Source: an uncultured Actinomyces sp. (GTDB lineage: Bacteria; Actinomycetota; Actinomycetes; Actinomycetales; Actinomycetaceae). Taken from it: a stretch of 64,000 bases of DNA. The translations under genes and the position numbers were made by a program. The stretch is from NCBI GenBank assembly GCA_938041695.1, contig CALISI010000031.1, positions 1 through 64,000 on the forward strand. The letters are read 5' to 3'. This document shows positions 32,757 through 39,604 of the stretch, in pieces. The notes beneath the pieces were generated by a model. The model ran no database searches, was not told the origin of the DNA, and was given only the letters and a program-made list of their open reading frames with translations. Each line of letters starts with the position of its first letter. Position 1 is the first letter of the stretch.

Positions 32757-33502
32757 GGGCTAACCCCTACACCGAGGGTGGAGTGCGCCTGCAGAAGGTG
32801 CTCGCCCAGGCCGGCGTCGCATCTAGGCGTGCGTCCGAACAGATGATCGCCGATGGCCGGGTGAGTGTTGACGGCACCGTCGTGCGCAGCCAGGGCATCC
32901 GCGTCGACCCCGCGAAGCAGGTCATTCACGTGGATGGAGAGCGCCTGATCCTCGACGAGACCAAGCACATCGTCTTGGCCGTCAACAAGCCGATTGGTAC
33001 CGTGTCCACGATGAGCGATCCGGAGGGACGCCCGACGATCGCTGACCTCATCGCCGACTATCCGGAGCGCCTCTACCACGTGGGGCGCCTGGACATTGAC
33101 ACGTCCGGCCTGTTGCTGCTGACGAACGACGGCGAACTCGCGAACCGTTTGACCCACCCGTCGTACGAGATTCGCAAGACCTACGTGGCGCGTCTGCACG
33201 GCGAGGTCAAGCCGGGCGTGAAGCGCACGCTCATGAACGGAATCGAGCTGGAGGACGGCCCGATCAAGGTTGATTCCTTCCGCATCGTCGATACCTACGG
33301 CGACATCACGACCGTCGAAATCGTCGTGCATGAGGGTCGTAACCGCCTGGTGCGCCGCATGATGGAGGCTGTCGGGTACCCGGTGCGCGAGCTCGTGCGC
33401 ACGGGCTTTGGACCTATCACGCTCGACCATCTCAAGCAGGGGACGACCCGACGCGTCAAGGGTAACGCACTGACTGCGCTGTACGGAGCCGTTGGACTGT
33501 GA
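32753..33502 (+). CDS. rluB: 23S rRNA pseudouridine synthase, RluB type
   Basis: This RsuA/RluB-family enzyme of 249 residues converts uridine to pseudouridine in 23S rRNA. The N-terminal S4 domain (VRLQKVLAQAGVASRRASEQMI) is followed by the catalytic block GRLDIDTSGLLLLTNDG, whose first Asp is catalytic. It sits in its usual place after scpB. The substrate site is assigned by family and context. Confidence 0.93.
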   Translation: MRANPYTEGGVRLQKVLAQAGVASRRASEQMIADGRVSVDGTVVRSQGIRVDPAKQVIHVDGERLILDETKHIVLAVNKPIGTVSTMSDPEGRPTIADLIADYPERLYHVGRLDIDTSGLLLLTNDGELANRLTHPSYEIRKTYVARLHGEVKPGVKRTLMNGIELEDGPIKVDSFRIVDTYGDITTVEIVVHEGRNRLVRRMMEAVGYPVRELVRTGFGPITLDHLKQGTTRRVKGNALTALYGAVGL

Positions 33503-34701
33503 GCGGCGAGAGCGGGGTGCTCGGACAGCGAGTCGTATCGACTGTCGGTCCGGTTCTCATCGTCGGGTCGGGACTGCTTGGTGCGTCGCTTGGCCTCGCG
33601 CTGCGCGCCGGGGGAGTGCGCGTCTATCTCGAGGATGCCTCTCCCACATCGCTGCGTTTGGCCTGCGACGTGGGTGCAGGAGAGGCTTTTACCGACGTCC
33701 TCGCCGAGGCCGGGGTGCGCCGCTCCGGGTGTGGCTCGGATCGGCCAGGCTACGAATCCCCGCGTCTCGTTGTCGTCGCGACACCCCCGGATGTCGCCGA
33801 CCACATCATCGTTGAGTCGCTGCAGCGCTTCCCCGATGCGATTGTCACCGACGTTGCGTCGGTGAAGGACGCCGTCGTCGCTGACGTCCTTGATGGATTG
33901 CGCTCTGAGGGGTGCCTTGACGCGGCGTCGCGCTACGTCGGCTCGCATCCGATGGCTGGCCGCGAGCGCAGCGGAGCCGGCGCAGCCGATGCGGACCTCT
34001 TCTACGGACGCCCGTGGGTGATCGTCGCTCACGAGACAACGTGGCCACGCGCGGTGCTGGCTGCGCGAGCCTTGGCAACTGACGTTGGTGCCGTGCCGCT
34101 CGAGATGAATGCTGGAACGCACGATCACGCGGTTGCGCTCGTGTCGCATGTTCCGCAGCTCGTGTCGTCGATGCTCGCCGCGCGCCTTGTCGATGCTCCC
34201 GCCCAGGCTCTCGGTTTAGCCGGTCAGGGATTACGCGATACCGCGCGTATCGCGGGTTCTGACCCTCGCCTCTGGACTGCCATCCTGGCGGGGAATGCAG
34301 GGCCCGTGGCATCGATTCTGCGCGATCTTCGAGGCGATCTCGATGATCTCCTTGCGCACCTGGATGCCGCCGCCGAGTTGGGGCCGCTGCGCGGCGGGAG
34401 CGTCGGAGCCATTAATCGCGTCATGACCGCAGGTAACCAGGGCGTTGCCCGCATTCCCGGCAAGCATGGCGGTGCCCCGTCGCGCTACGCCGAAATTGAG
34501 GTTCTCATTCCTGACGAACCTGGTGCGCTTGGGCGACTCTTTAGCGAGCTCGGCGAGTCTGGAATCAACATTGAGGACCTCGTTCTCGAGCACTCAGCGG
34601 GTGCACAGGCTGGTGTTGCTCGTGTCATGATCGACCCCGCGGTTTCCGACCGCTGTGTCGCAGACCTGCAGGAGCGGGGCTGGCGACTCATCACTCACTA
34701 G
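33499..34701 (+). CDS. tyrA: Prephenate dehydrogenase with C-terminal ACT domain
   Basis: This enzyme of tyrosine synthesis oxidises prephenate. The 400-residue protein begins with the NAD(P)-binding VLIVGSGLLGASLGLAL and has GSHPMAGRERSGAG near residue 150. The last 75 residues form an ACT domain (IEVLIPDEPGALGRLFSELGESGINIEDL), suggesting allosteric control by an amino acid. The GTG start overlaps the rluB stop by 4 nt. Confidence 0.94.
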   Translation: MSGESGVLGQRVVSTVGPVLIVGSGLLGASLGLALRAGGVRVYLEDASPTSLRLACDVGAGEAFTDVLAEAGVRRSGCGSDRPGYESPRLVVVATPPDVADHIIVESLQRFPDAIVTDVASVKDAVVADVLDGLRSEGCLDAASRYVGSHPMAGRERSGAGAADADLFYGRPWVIVAHETTWPRAVLAARALATDVGAVPLEMNAGTHDHAVALVSHVPQLVSSMLAARLVDAPAQALGLAGQGLRDTARIAGSDPRLWTAILAGNAGPVASILRDLRGDLDDLLAHLDAAAELGPLRGGSVGAINRVMTAGNQGVARIPGKHGGAPSRYAEIEVLIPDEPGALGRLFSELGESGINIEDLVLEHSAGAQAGVARVMIDPAVSDRCVADLQERGWRLITH

Positions 34702-34726
34702 ATACCTCGATGAGGAGAATGCAGCA

Positions 34727-35458
34727 ATGAACGACTCGATGCGTCAGGATGCCATTTCGCGCGTCGGTATCACGATCGCTATCGACGGCCCGGCGGGTTC
34801 CGGCAAGTCCACGGTCTCGAAGGCTCTGGCGGCGAGGCTCGGCATCGGGTACCTCGACACGGGCGCGATGTACCGTGCGCTCACGTGGTACTGCCTGGAT
34901 CGCGGCATCGATTTGGCTGACAAAGCCGCAGTTGCGGCTGCGGCAAATGAGATGCCGCTGCGCTTGGTCTCTGACCCGTCGGATCCGCACGTGTGGGTGG
35001 GGGAGCGTGAGATCACCGAGGAGATCCGTGAACCGCGCATCGCCCTGGAGATCAAGCACGTGTCGACGAATCTTGATGTGCGCGCGTGGATGGCAGCGGA
35101 GCAGCGCAGGCGCATGATGGAAGCCCGAGAGCAGGGCTCCGGAATGATTGCGGAGGGGCGCGACATCACGACCGTGGTCTGCCCCGACGCTGATGTCCGT
35201 ATTCTTCTGCTCGCCGATCAGGAGGCACGCCTGCGTCGACGTACGCTCGAGCTGTACGGCGACGCGACCGAGGAGCACATGGAGATCGTGCGCGCCCAGG
35301 TAGAGGGGCGAGACAAAGCGGACTCCGCGGTATCAGAGTTCATGGTCGCCGCACCCGGCGTCGCGACCGTTGATTCCACAGGCCTCGACATCGAGGGAGT
35401 GTGCGAGGCTGTTCTCGCCTACGTGGACGCGGACCTGGCGCGCCGTGACGTTCAGTAA
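34727..35458 (+). CDS. cmk: Cytidylate kinase
   Basis: This kinase phosphorylates CMP and dCMP. The 243-residue protein has the P-loop IDGPAGSGKST near residue 17, then YLDTGAMYRALT and the C-terminal AEGRDITTVVCPDADVRILL block. The ATG at 34727 follows GAGGAG; an ATG at 34655 lies inside tyrA. In most relatives der follows directly, but here der is about 4 kb away on the opposite strand. Confidence 0.97.
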   Translation: MNDSMRQDAISRVGITIAIDGPAGSGKSTVSKALAARLGIGYLDTGAMYRALTWYCLDRGIDLADKAAVAAAANEMPLRLVSDPSDPHVWVGEREITEEIREPRIALEIKHVSTNLDVRAWMAAEQRRRMMEAREQGSGMIAEGRDITTVVCPDADVRILLLADQEARLRRRTLELYGDATEEHMEIVRAQVEGRDKADSAVSEFMVAAPGVATVDSTGLDIEGVCEAVLAYVDADLARRDVQ

Positions 35459-35470
35459 TACGCGCAAGTG

Positions 35471-35512
35471 CATGAGTGTGCCCCGCACCTGTCGGTGCGG
35501 GGCACACTCATG
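35471..35512. terminator. Strong hairpin between cmk and the convergent 35508 gene
   Basis: A perfect 19-bp stem (35471-35489 and 35494-35512) with a TGTC loop. The current stop of the minus-strand gene falls inside its right arm. Confidence 0.8.
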
Positions 35513-36005
35513 TTCGCGTCAGTAACCCGGGTTGTTCTGTGCTTGCGAGCTTCCTCCGGAGGGTTGCGTACCCGTTCGCGGGGAAAGACCCGGGTGTGCC
35601 ATGCCGTCCGGTGTAGGGATGCTTGTATGACCACGGCGGGCTGAATCCCGTATACCACGAGCGGCCGGGAGCCTCGGCGCCTTGAGGATATCCCGTTACT
35701 CCGTACTGGGGGCCGTTGACGCCGGTGTAGTTCGGCATGTCGTTAATATCCTTGCGCGCTCGTCGGTAGACGATCGCCTGGATGATGCAGGCCGGTAACA
35801 AGATGACGAAGAAGACCCCGATCATGATGAGGACCGCGAGGGTGGCTGTGCAGATGAGACAGCACCTGGTGTTTCCTCCCAGCGTGATCTGGCGGTCCAG
35901 CGCGATGGAGCGGTATAGGACCCCCGCCTCGTGTAGTCCGTGACGGAAGAATCGACGTGGACTCTGTTGTGTGGAGGATACTGACGACTCGAGGTGTGCG
36001 CGCAC
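35508..36005 (-). CDS. Gly/Pro/Tyr-rich single-pass membrane protein, probably frameshifted at the C-terminus
   Basis: I recognise no named family. The reading frame gives 165 residues with one membrane helix (CLICTATLAVLIMIGVFFVI, about residues 49-75), then a short basic stretch (YRRARKD) and a low-complexity tail with NGPQYGVTGYPQG. That tail matches the neighbouring paralogue, which has SGPQYGVT. The last 20 residues (YATLRRKL onwards) break the composition, and the stop lies inside the cmk terminator stem. One base over, the frame reads GTQPSGGSSQAQNNPGY and stops at 35519, like the paralogue, which also ends GY. A frameshift, assembly error or pseudogene is likely. The GTG start at 36005 is uncertain. 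Confidence 0.55.
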   Translation of the reverse strand: MRAHLESSVSSTQQSPRRFFRHGLHEAGVLYRSIALDRQITLGGNTRCCLICTATLAVLIMIGVFFVILLPACIIQAIVYRRARKDINDMPNYTGVNGPQYGVTGYPQGAEAPGRSWYTGFSPPWSYKHPYTGRHGTPGSFPANGYATLRRKLASTEQPGLLTRT

Positions 36006-36047
36006 CCGCTTCGCAGATCGTCGCGCGGTCCAGGCAGACGCGAGACG

Positions 36048-36596
36048 TCAGTAGCCGCTTCCGTACGGGCCATTTGCGCCGGACGAGGGGGAACCACCCT
36101 GCTGATTGCCGTAGTAGTTGCCATAGACGCCCGCCGGGTAGCCGCCTCCTGCTTGCATGGGACTGTTCATGGGAGCTCCATTCTGTGGATACTGGGCGCC
36201 ACCATAGTTTCCGGCCGTCACTCCATACTGCGGTCCGCTGGGGCCGTTGTGATTCATCATCTGCGATTGACGGCCCCCGTTTCGGGAAGAAATGTATCGG
36301 TAGAGGAAATAGCCGCCGGCGAGCAAGGCGAAAATAATCAGGGAGATGAGGACAATTACCGGGTCATGGGAGGTCCTGCGTGACCGGAAACGTCGACGCG
36401 TTGGTGCTGGCGCCGATGAGCTTGCCTGCGCTGCATGACCGGTAGTTGCAACGCTTGAGGGGGTGCTCTGAGTGCTGACGATGACTGAGCTTGCCTGTGC
36501 TGACGATGCATCCCAGGTTCGGGCAGATGGCGCCGCGATACCCGTGAGAGCGAGTGCGAGGGAAGCTGAGATTGTCAGGAGGCGACGGGTAGCCAT
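36048..36596 (-). CDS. Secreted/anchored Gly/Gln/Tyr-rich membrane protein
   Basis: No named family is recognised. The 182-residue protein starts with a likely signal peptide (MATRRLLTISASLALALTGIAA), followed by a Ser/Ala/Thr-rich spacer, a basic patch (RRRFRSRRT), a membrane helix (VIVLISLIIFALLAGGYFLY, about residues 85-105) and a low-complexity tail rich in Gly, Asn, Gln and Tyr ending GPYGSGY. SGPQYGVT is shared with the next gene. The ATG at 36596 has GGGAG 8 nt upstream; a GTG at 36611 is the alternative. With its neighbour it forms a small paralogous pair between cmk and tRNA-Pro. Confidence 0.7.
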   Translation of the reverse strand: MATRRLLTISASLALALTGIAAPSARTWDASSAQASSVIVSTQSTPSSVATTGHAAQASSSAPAPTRRRFRSRRTSHDPVIVLISLIIFALLAGGYFLYRYISSRNGGRQSQMMNHNGPSGPQYGVTAGNYGGAQYPQNGAPMNSPMQAGGGYPAGVYGNYYGNQQGGSPSSGANGPYGSGY

Positions 36597-36760
36597 AAGA
36601 GGTACTCCCACGATGCTTGTTGTCGGTAGATAAATATCAGTGTAATCGCGTAGATACTGGAGGACTGCTTGTTCCGTGTGGCGATACGTGCACGCAGTCG
36701 CAGAAGATGGGGTGCGTGTTCTCGTCCGGTGGTGGTGTGTCGTGGCGCACGCCTGTCGGC

Positions 36761-36790
36761 TTGCTTCCTGATCGTAGGGTGCGCTATAGT
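36761..36790 (+). promoter_or_regulatory. tRNA-Pro promoter
   Basis: TTGCTT (36761-36766) and TATAGT (36785-36790) are 18 bp apart, about 31 bp upstream of the tRNA. Confidence 0.65.
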
Positions 36791-36821
36791 TCTACAGGTC
36801 GCTACGGCGGCGAACTAAATA

Positions 36822-36895
<74 letters not shown>

Positions 36896-36903
36896 CGAGA
36901 AAG

Positions 36904-36932
36904 CCGTGAGGGAGTTTTCCTCACGGTTTTTT
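36904..36932 (+). terminator. Intrinsic terminator of tRNA-Pro
   Basis: CCGTGAGG and CCTCACGG form an 8-bp stem followed directly by six T residues, a textbook intrinsic terminator. Confidence 0.9.
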
Positions 36933-37001
36933 GTATGCCTCGCCCCCCTGGTCTGCGGTGTTTTTCGCGGAAGGGACCTCCGTCCTGACAGGTGTGACCA
37001 C

Positions 37002-37025
37002 TCACATTTTGTAACCGAAATGTGA
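37002..37025. other. Inverted repeat in an AT-rich gap
   Basis: TCACATTT (37002-37009) and AAATGTGA (37018-37025) flank an 8-nt spacer. The surrounding 37000-37090 is the most AT-rich part of the gap. It could be an operator or a small hairpin; nothing else is recognised between the tRNA terminator and about 37150. Confidence 0.35.
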
Positions 37026-37316
37026 TCCGTATTTAGTCGTCTTTATTTCGCCCGGTAAAACGTGATTTTTCGGAAAAGATCAGCCGATTTCCGCAGGTGG
37101 AGGATGGTCTTACGATGCGCGTGGGGGGGCGTAAGCACGTCAGTGCCTGGAGTAAACTGTTTCACAGGTCGAAGTCGTCAACGGGGATGGTTTCGACCTG
37201 CTTGCTATCACCGGGGCGGCCGCTAATACGAGGCCGCGGAAGGCGCCCCGTGCACGTACACAAAGCCTGCCGCGAACCTGTGTGATCGTAAGTCCGTTCC
37301 TTTCCCGCACAAGTTA

Positions 37317-37328
37317 CCCCGGCCTCGT
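37317..37328 (+). repeat. 12-bp word CCCCGGCCTCGT, copy 6
   Basis: Exact copy, left arm of the 37317-37350 hairpin. Confidence 0.8.
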
Positions 37329-37338
37329 TCGGGGTGGA

Positions 37339-37350
37339 ACGAGGCCGGGG
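37339..37350 (-). repeat. 12-bp word CCCCGGCCTCGT, copy 7
   Basis: Exact copy in the opposite orientation, right arm of the same hairpin. Confidence 0.8.
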
Positions 37351-37380
37351 TGAGAACGTTCCGTCGCTCACGTGTGGTAG

Positions 37381-38170
37381 TCAGAGCGTTGGTGCGTCGC
37401 CCTGCTTGTCGTGCGCTTCGAAATCCTCGAGCGATGGCGACTGCATGTCGGTATTCTTGAATTCAGTCACCGTCGTCACCTCATGAACGGCGGGATCCGA
37501 AATCTTCATCCCTGTCGTGTTGCCTGACTGGTCGACGATGTTGAGCCGGTTGTTAGCGTCGAGTTCGACGATGAATAGATCATCAAGCTCGCCCATGCCA
37601 CCCTGTGCGAGTTCGCCGCGCAGCCATTCCTCGTCACGGTGCGCCAGCTCGAGGTTATCTGTGACGACCTGACCGTTCGAGACCAGGACGTAATTGATAC
37701 CGCCCTCGCCCTTTTTGCGAACCGTCAGGGAACCGTTGGCTTCGCGCTGAACGAGGGCTAGCTCACTGAGAGAAAATGCCCATGCCGCGCAGCTCAGCGA
37801 GGAACTCCACAGGGTCGAGCTTCTGATCCGGACTGTCGAGCGCATCCTGGGTGAAGCGTCCACCTTCGATAATCGTGTATGCCTTTCCCATGACGAGCGA
37901 GCGCGTCGACATGAATGTCGACATCAGGTAATTGAGCCCCGAGACGATCGCGAAGGTCACGAGCAAGACGCTGATGTACTCGGCGAATGAGATGGCGTGG
38001 TTGTGGATGACGCCGCCGATAATGCCACCGAGAATAAAGTTCCCGATAAAGTCGATCGGTGTCATCTGGACCGTCTGCTGCTTGCCCGTCAGGCACAGGT
38101 GGAGGACGATCAGGATGACACCGATCAGGAGTTTAAAGACCGTCATTTCGAAACCGTGAATATCGAACAT
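37381..38170 (-). pseudogene. DUF421 (YetF-like) membrane protein gene broken by a frameshift
   Basis: The gene encodes a DUF421 family protein with three N-terminal membrane segments (TVFKLLIGVILIVL; NFILGGIIGGVIHN; ISVLLVTFAIVSGL), then the soluble domain. The first frame runs from the ATG at 38170 to a stop at 37763, ending LRGMGIFSQ. The family continues GIF-S-L-S-E-L-A-L-V with an ANGSL block, and exactly this (SLSELALVQREANGSL) is found in another frame that continues to 37381. Adding one CT unit to the TTTTCTCTCAG run near 37775 restores one frame of about 263 residues. It is a recent deletion in a dinucleotide run, a phase-variable site or a sequencing error. A TACAGT box lies 6 nt before the ATG. 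The function of DUF421 proteins is unknown. Confidence 0.8.
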
Positions 38171-38176
38171 GACGCC

Positions 38177-38182
38177 ACTGTA
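38177..38182 (-). promoter_or_regulatory. Leaderless -10 box of the DUF421 gene
   Basis: TACAGT on the minus strand lies 6 nt before the ATG at 38170. Confidence 0.55.
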
Positions 38183-38216
38183 TTCGCAGGTGGGAACATT
38201 TAGTCCCACAGTGTGA

Positions 38217-38729
38217 TTAGCTCGTCGGATCCGCGTCGATCGCGCCCTGGATATCGTGGAAGATCAAGTTCGAGATCTCGACCTGCACCTTCTCAACCTT
38301 TGGCACATCACCCAGGAGCAACGGATCGTCTGCCGAGGTCTGGAGAGCGAGCGTCCCGCATCCAAAGATGCGGTCGTCGAAGTCCTTTTCGATCTGAATG
38401 TCAGAAATGCGGGTGAGGGGCAGATCATGGCCGGTGCGCTTGATGACGCCCGTGCGCGTGATGACACGCTTCGTGGTCACCGTATAGGTGGTTGTGATCC
38501 ACTTGATCCACGGGACGAGAATGAGCGGGATCGACAGGAGAAGAACCGCAATCCAGATTGTCGGGAGCGCCCAGTAGCGCGCATTCTCGGGGACATAGAA
38601 GGAACCAACTGCAGCAACGATGACGAGGATGGACTCGACGATGATCGCGGGCAGAAGCTTCTTGATGTGAGTATGCATGTGGCGGACGACGATCTCGTCC
38701 TGGCTGAGGAGCTTTTGTGACAGTGCCAT
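38217..38729 (-). CDS. PH-domain (bPH2/YdbT-type) membrane protein
   Basis: This 170-residue protein has a short N-terminal region (SQDEIVVRHMHTHIKKLLPAI), two membrane helices (about residues 28-50 and 55-75) and a bacterial PH domain (TYTVTTKRVITRTGVIKRTGHDLPLTRISDIQIE). Such proteins are common in actinobacteria, with unknown function, probably at the inner face of the membrane. It is 46 bp upstream of the DUF421 gene on the same strand. The start ATG at 38729 is a plausible but not strongly supported choice. Confidence 0.85.
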   Translation of the reverse strand: MALSQKLLSQDEIVVRHMHTHIKKLLPAIIVESILVIVAAVGSFYVPENARYWALPTIWIAVLLLSIPLILVPWIKWITTTYTVTTKRVITRTGVIKRTGHDLPLTRISDIQIEKDFDDRIFGCGTLALQTSADDPLLLGDVPKVEKVQVEISNLIFHDIQGAIDADPTS

Positions 38730-38800
38730 GGCACCATCATGCCAGATAGATGCTGGCTGCGAGCATACGCGAGGGGCACGTGTGCATGCCGGCTGTGATG

Positions 38801-39433
38801 CTACGCCGGGCGCCGATGCGTTCCAATGATGTCCGTGTTGACGATGCCAATCGCGGCCATGAGCGCGAGCATCGTTGTGGGTCCCACGAATCGAAAGCCC
38901 CTGCGCTTGAGGTCGGCAGCCAGAGCCAGCGACTCCGGCAACTGCGTGGGAACTTCCTCCTGCGAGTGGGGACGCGGATCCTGCTGAGGACGGTATGACC
39001 AGACGAGCTCACCGAGGTGCGACGGAGCGTTCGGATCGGCCTTGCTGCGCAAGGCGACCGTCGCACGCGCGTTCGTGATCGCCGCCTCTATCTTTCGTCG
39101 ATTACGAATAATGCCGGGTGCGTTCACGAGGCGATCGATATCCGCGGTCGTGAAGGCCGCGACACGGTCGGGGACGAATCCTTCGAATGCCTCCCGGAAT
39201 GCCTCGCGCTTGTCCAGTACCGTACGCCAGGAGAGTCCGGCCTGGAAGCCTTCCAAGACGAGGCGCTCAAACACGCCGGCCTCGTCGTGAACGGGGAATC
39301 CCCATTCGTGGTCGTAGTAGTCACGGATGAGTTCGTCGTGGGAGGCCCAGGTAGGGCGGATGAGGCCGTCGTTGCACCGCACGAGCCCATCGGGGAGGTT
39401 GAGGGAGAGAGGGGAGTTGTGTGAAGTAGTCAT
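38801..39433 (-). CDS. tag: DNA-3-methyladenine glycosylase I
   Basis: Tag removes 3-methyladenine from alkylated DNA. The protein of about 210 residues has RCNDG at the N-terminus, YYDHEWGFPVHDE, LEGFQAGLSWRTVL with the catalytic-region Glu, APGIIRNRRKIEAAI and RFVGPTTMLALMAAIGIVND-type C-terminal helix (here VNTDIIGTH). The N-terminal Cys and His zinc ligands are visible; the final Cys ligand is not obvious in the short C-terminus THRRPA. The ATG at 39433 is preferred over the ATG at 39457 because of a GGAGCAGGA stretch upstream. Confidence 0.92.
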   Translation of the reverse strand: MTTSHNSPLSLNLPDGLVRCNDGLIRPTWASHDELIRDYYDHEWGFPVHDEAGVFERLVLEGFQAGLSWRTVLDKREAFREAFEGFVPDRVAAFTTADIDRLVNAPGIIRNRRKIEAAITNARATVALRSKADPNAPSHLGELVWSYRPQQDPRPHSQEEVPTQLPESLALAADLKRRGFRFVGPTTMLALMAAIGIVNTDIIGTHRRPA

Positions 39434-39484
39434 GAGTCGATCCTGCTCCCCGGTCATGACTGCGGCAACGCGTCAGCGGCGACC

Positions 39485-39523
39485 TGTGGATACACGTGTA
39501 AATCCGCCATGGCCTGTGGATAA
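39485..39523. promoter_or_regulatory. Two DnaA boxes between tag and der
   Basis: TGTGGATAA at 39515-39523 is the exact complement of the DnaA box TTATCCACA. TGTGGATAC at 39485-39493 differs at one position. They have the same orientation and are exactly 30 bp apart, about three helical turns. Confidence 0.65.
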
Positions 39524-39561
39524 CTGCTGAGAAAAGCGAATGCAGCTGCGAGAAAGAGAAA

Positions 39562-39590
39562 GGCGGGATACCAGGGTGTGGCATCCCGCC
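39562..39590 (-). terminator. der terminator
   Basis: On the minus strand a 12-bp stem with one G-U pair (39590-39579 with 39573-39562) and a 5-nt loop is followed by TTTCTCTTTCTC. Confidence 0.8.
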
Positions 39591-39604
39591 CTTACTCGTG
39601 GGGC

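Larger units (their letters stand above)
37160..37350 (+). ncRNA. Candidate structured RNA of unknown class
   Basis: A TAAACT box at 37153-37158 would start a transcript near 37165 that ends at the strong hairpin 37317-37350. Within it, CAGGTCGAA (37165-37173) can pair with TTCGACCTG (37192-37200), or its first part (CACAGGT, 37163-37169) can pair with ACCTGTG (37276-37282), giving two exclusive folds. A nested hairpin near 37212-37250 pairs GGGGC with GCCCC outside and GCGGCC with GGCCGC inside. No convincing ORF is present. I could not match it to tmRNA, RNase P, SRP or 6S RNA: GGGGATGGTTTCGAC recalls a tmRNA 5' end, but the transcript is too short and the tRNA-like 3' end is missing. It is a prediction only. 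Confidence 0.4.
37317..37350. terminator. Terminator hairpin made of two inverted 12-bp words
   Basis: CCCCGGCCTCGTT (37317-37329) and AACGAGGCCGGGG (37338-37350) form a perfect 13-bp stem around an 8-nt loop. It would end the upstream candidate RNA and also the minus-strand DUF421 gene. Confidence 0.75.

Noticed and set aside
37097..37285. A 62-residue plus-strand reading frame
   Set aside because: It has no ribosome-binding site, no recognisable protein features and overlaps the inverted repeats of the candidate RNA.
37185..37290. A tmRNA gene, because GGGGATGGTTTCGAC resembles a tmRNA 5' end
   Set aside because: Only about 130 nt remain before the terminator, there is no tRNA-like 3' end with a T-arm, and no tag reading frame. 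The TTCGACC is explained by pairing with 37165-37173.
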